Source: Pseudomonadota bacterium
GTDB taxonomy: Bacteria > Pseudomonadota > Alphaproteobacteria > UBA8366 > JADFVY01
Direction of reading: 5' to 3'
DNA length: 7,815 nt
NCBI GenBank assembly: GCA_015222795.1
Contig: JADFVY010000040.1
Coordinates: 1-7,815, forward strand
The position numbers and the translations under genes were made by a program. Numbering within the stretch: position 1 is the first letter of the stretch; every line of letters starts with the position of its first letter. Under the pieces are notes generated by a model that searched no databases, was not told the origin of the DNA, and saw only the letters and a list, made by a program, of their open reading frames with translations. Below, piece after piece: positions 6,265 to 7,815 of this stretch.

Positions 6265-7815
6265 TCAATAAACCCGCGCCTTGGGCGGGAATGCCTGGAC
6301 GTCGTTGGTCAGGGTGTTCATATGCACCGGGCGGTAATCGATCGCCACCTTGCCGTCCTCGCCGCACCAGGCGATGGTATGTTTCATCCAGTCTTCGTCG
6401 TCGCGGTCCGGGAAATCCTCGCGGGCATGGGCGCCGCGCGATTCCTGGCGATTATGCGCCGACTCGATGGACACCTTGGCCTGGAACAACAGATTGTCGA
6501 GCTCCAGTGTCTCGGCCAGGTCCGAATTCCATATCATCGAGCGGTCGGTCACCTTCAAATCCTGCCGCTTCGACCAGACTTGCTCCATCGCCTCGACGCC
6601 CTCGCCCAGCACCTCTCCGGTGCGGAAGACGGCGCAATTGTTCTGCATGGTGCGCTGCATTTCGTCGCGCAGTGCAGCGGTGGAGGTTCCGCCATCGGCA
6701 TGACGCAACCGATCCAACCGGTCGAGCGCCCGGCCCGCCGAATCCTGGGGCAGCGGGCGGGCGGGCTCTTCGGGGTCGATGATCTCGGCGCAGCGGTTGG
6801 CCGCGGCGCGGCCGAAAACCACGAGGTCGAGCAGCGAGTTGGAGCCGAGCCGGTTGGCGCCGTGGACGGAAACGCAGGCCGCCTCGCCGATCGCCATCAG
6901 GCCGGGCACCACCGCGTCCGGATCGCCGTCCTTCAGCGTCACCACCTCGCCGTGATAATTGGTCGGGATGCCGCCCATGTTGTAGTGGCAGGTCGGGATC
7001 ACCGGGATCGGCTCGCGGGTCACGTCGACCCCGGCGAAGATGCGCGCGGTCTCGGAGATCCCCGGCAGCCGTTCGGCCAGGATATTCGGGTCAAGATGCT
7101 CGAGATGCAAGTGGATATGATCCTTGTTCGCGCCGACGCCGCGCCCTTCGCGAATCTCGATGGTCATTGAGCGGCTGACCACATCGCGGCTGGCCAGGTC
7201 CTTGGCCGAGGGGGCATAGCGCTCCATGAAGCGCTCGCCTTCCGAATTGGTGAGATACCCGCCCTCACCGCGCGAACCCTCGGTAATCAGGCAGCCGGCG
7301 CCGTAGACGCCGGTGGGGTGGAACTGCACGAATTCCATGTCCTGCATCGGGATGCCGGCGCGCAAGGCCATGCCGCCGCCGTCGCCAGTGCAGGTATGGG
7401 CCGAGGTGCAGGAAAAATAGGCGCGCCCGTAACCGCCGGTCGCCATGACCGTCGTCTTGCCGTGAAAACGGTGAATCGAGCCGTCGTCCAGGTTCCAGGC
7501 GATGACGCCGCAACAGACGCCCTCTTCGTCCATGATCAGGTCGATGGCGAAATATTCAACGAAAAATTCCGCGTTGTGGCGCAGCGACTGCTGATAAAGC
7601 GTATGCAGGATCGCGTGACCGGTGCGGTCGGCCGCCGCGCAGGTGCGCTGGGCCGTGCCCTCGCCAAACCGCGTGGTCATGCCGCCGAAGGCGCGCTGAT
7701 AAATCCTGCCGTCGGCGGTGCGACTGAAGGGAACGCCGTAATGTTCCAGTTCGATGACCGCCTGCGCCGCCTCGCGGCACATATATTCGATCGCATCCTG
7801 GTCGCCCAGCCAGTC
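6265..7815 (-). CDS. sdhA: Succinate dehydrogenase flavoprotein subunit (N-terminus outside window)
   Basis: SdhA oxidises succinate to fumarate at a covalently bound FAD. The frame is open from the right edge (first full codon 7815-7813, Asp) to a TGA at 6265, giving 516 residues, so roughly 85-90 N-terminal residues with the dinucleotide-binding glycines and the FAD-linked His lie outside. An internal Met at 7782 is not the start, since the preceding frame encodes the conserved DWLGDQDAIEY. In fragment numbering, dicarboxylate-site residues are His166 (QFHPTG), Thr178-Glu179 (LITEG), Arg210 (ASRDVV), His277 (CHYNMGG) and Arg322 (NRLGSN), matching E. coli His242, Thr254, Glu255, Arg286, His354 and Arg399 with near-identical spacing. 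The C-terminal ESRGAHAREDFPDRDD and final FPPKARVY are also typical. sdhC and sdhD are expected upstream, beyond the right edge, if the common sdhCDAB order holds. Confidence 0.98.
   Translation of the reverse strand, partial: DWLGDQDAIEYMCREAAQAVIELEHYGVPFSRTADGRIYQRAFGGMTTRFGEGTAQRTCAAADRTGHAILHTLYQQSLRHNAEFFVEYFAIDLIMDEEGVCCGVIAWNLDDGSIHRFHGKTTVMATGGYGRAYFSCTSAHTCTGDGGGMALRAGIPMQDMEFVQFHPTGVYGAGCLITEGSRGEGGYLTNSEGERFMERYAPSAKDLASRDVVSRSMTIEIREGRGVGANKDHIHLHLEHLDPNILAERLPGISETARIFAGVDVTREPIPVIPTCHYNMGGIPTNYHGEVVTLKDGDPDAVVPGLMAIGEAACVSVHGANRLGSNSLLDLVVFGRAAANRCAEIIDPEEPARPLPQDSAGRALDRLDRLRHADGGTSTAALRDEMQRTMQNNCAVFRTGEVLGEGVEAMEQVWSKRQDLKVTDRSMIWNSDLAETLELDNLLFQAKVSIESAHNRQESRGAHAREDFPDRDDEDWMKHTIAWCGEDGKVAIDYRPVHMNTLTNDVQAFPPKARVY

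Noticed and set aside
1..7815. Mobile elements, CRISPR arrays, tRNA genes, phage or defence genes
   Set aside because: Reading both strands gave no transposase, direct-repeat array, tRNA-like cloverleaf or toxin-antitoxin/restriction motif; nearly all of the window is accounted for by housekeeping-type genes.

Overview
The window looks like ordinary chromosome from a GC-rich proteobacterium, most likely an alphaproteobacterium. The grounds are a canonical alphaproteobacterial-type SdhA/SdhB pair, a ZapE/AFG1 ATPase in the same block, and uniform GC-rich codon use. The order within the class cannot be fixed from this sequence. Every gene I can support lies on the minus strand, so transcription runs from high to low coordinates. 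No tRNA, rRNA, mobile element, CRISPR array or phage gene is visible.

In transcription order: (1) sdhA, flavoprotein subunit of succinate dehydrogenase, lacking its N-terminus because it enters from the right edge; (2) sdhB, iron-sulfur subunit, 18 nt later; (3) a PaiB-type FMN-binding protein, 15 nt after sdhB; (4) after a 70-nt gap, an integral-membrane isoprenylcysteine/phospholipid methyltransferase-family protein with a low-complexity N-terminal tail; (5) 55 nt later, a 452-residue NAD(P)-dependent oxidoreductase related to homoserine dehydrogenase and to the DXR-like (DRL) family; (6) a YgfF-like short-chain dehydrogenase whose start overlaps the previous stop as ATGA; (7) zapE, whose Shine-Dalgarno sequence spans the SDR stop codon; (8) after 110 nt, a two-helix membrane protein with a probable PH-like soluble domain, running off the left edge.

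sdhA and sdhB form the membrane-peripheral catalytic half of respiratory complex II; sdhC and sdhD would be expected just beyond the right edge. The spacing of genes 5 to 7 implies translational coupling and one transcript. No convincing intrinsic terminator is seen between sdhA and zapE, so a long polycistron is possible but unproven.

The least ordinary part is the 4-nt-overlapping pair of DRL-like oxidoreductase and SDR, with a membrane methyltransferase just upstream. The substrate of neither redox enzyme can be read from sequence, and the SDR replaces the usual active-site Asn of its catalytic tetrad with Ser. I saw no evidence of a defence system or another spectacular new system.
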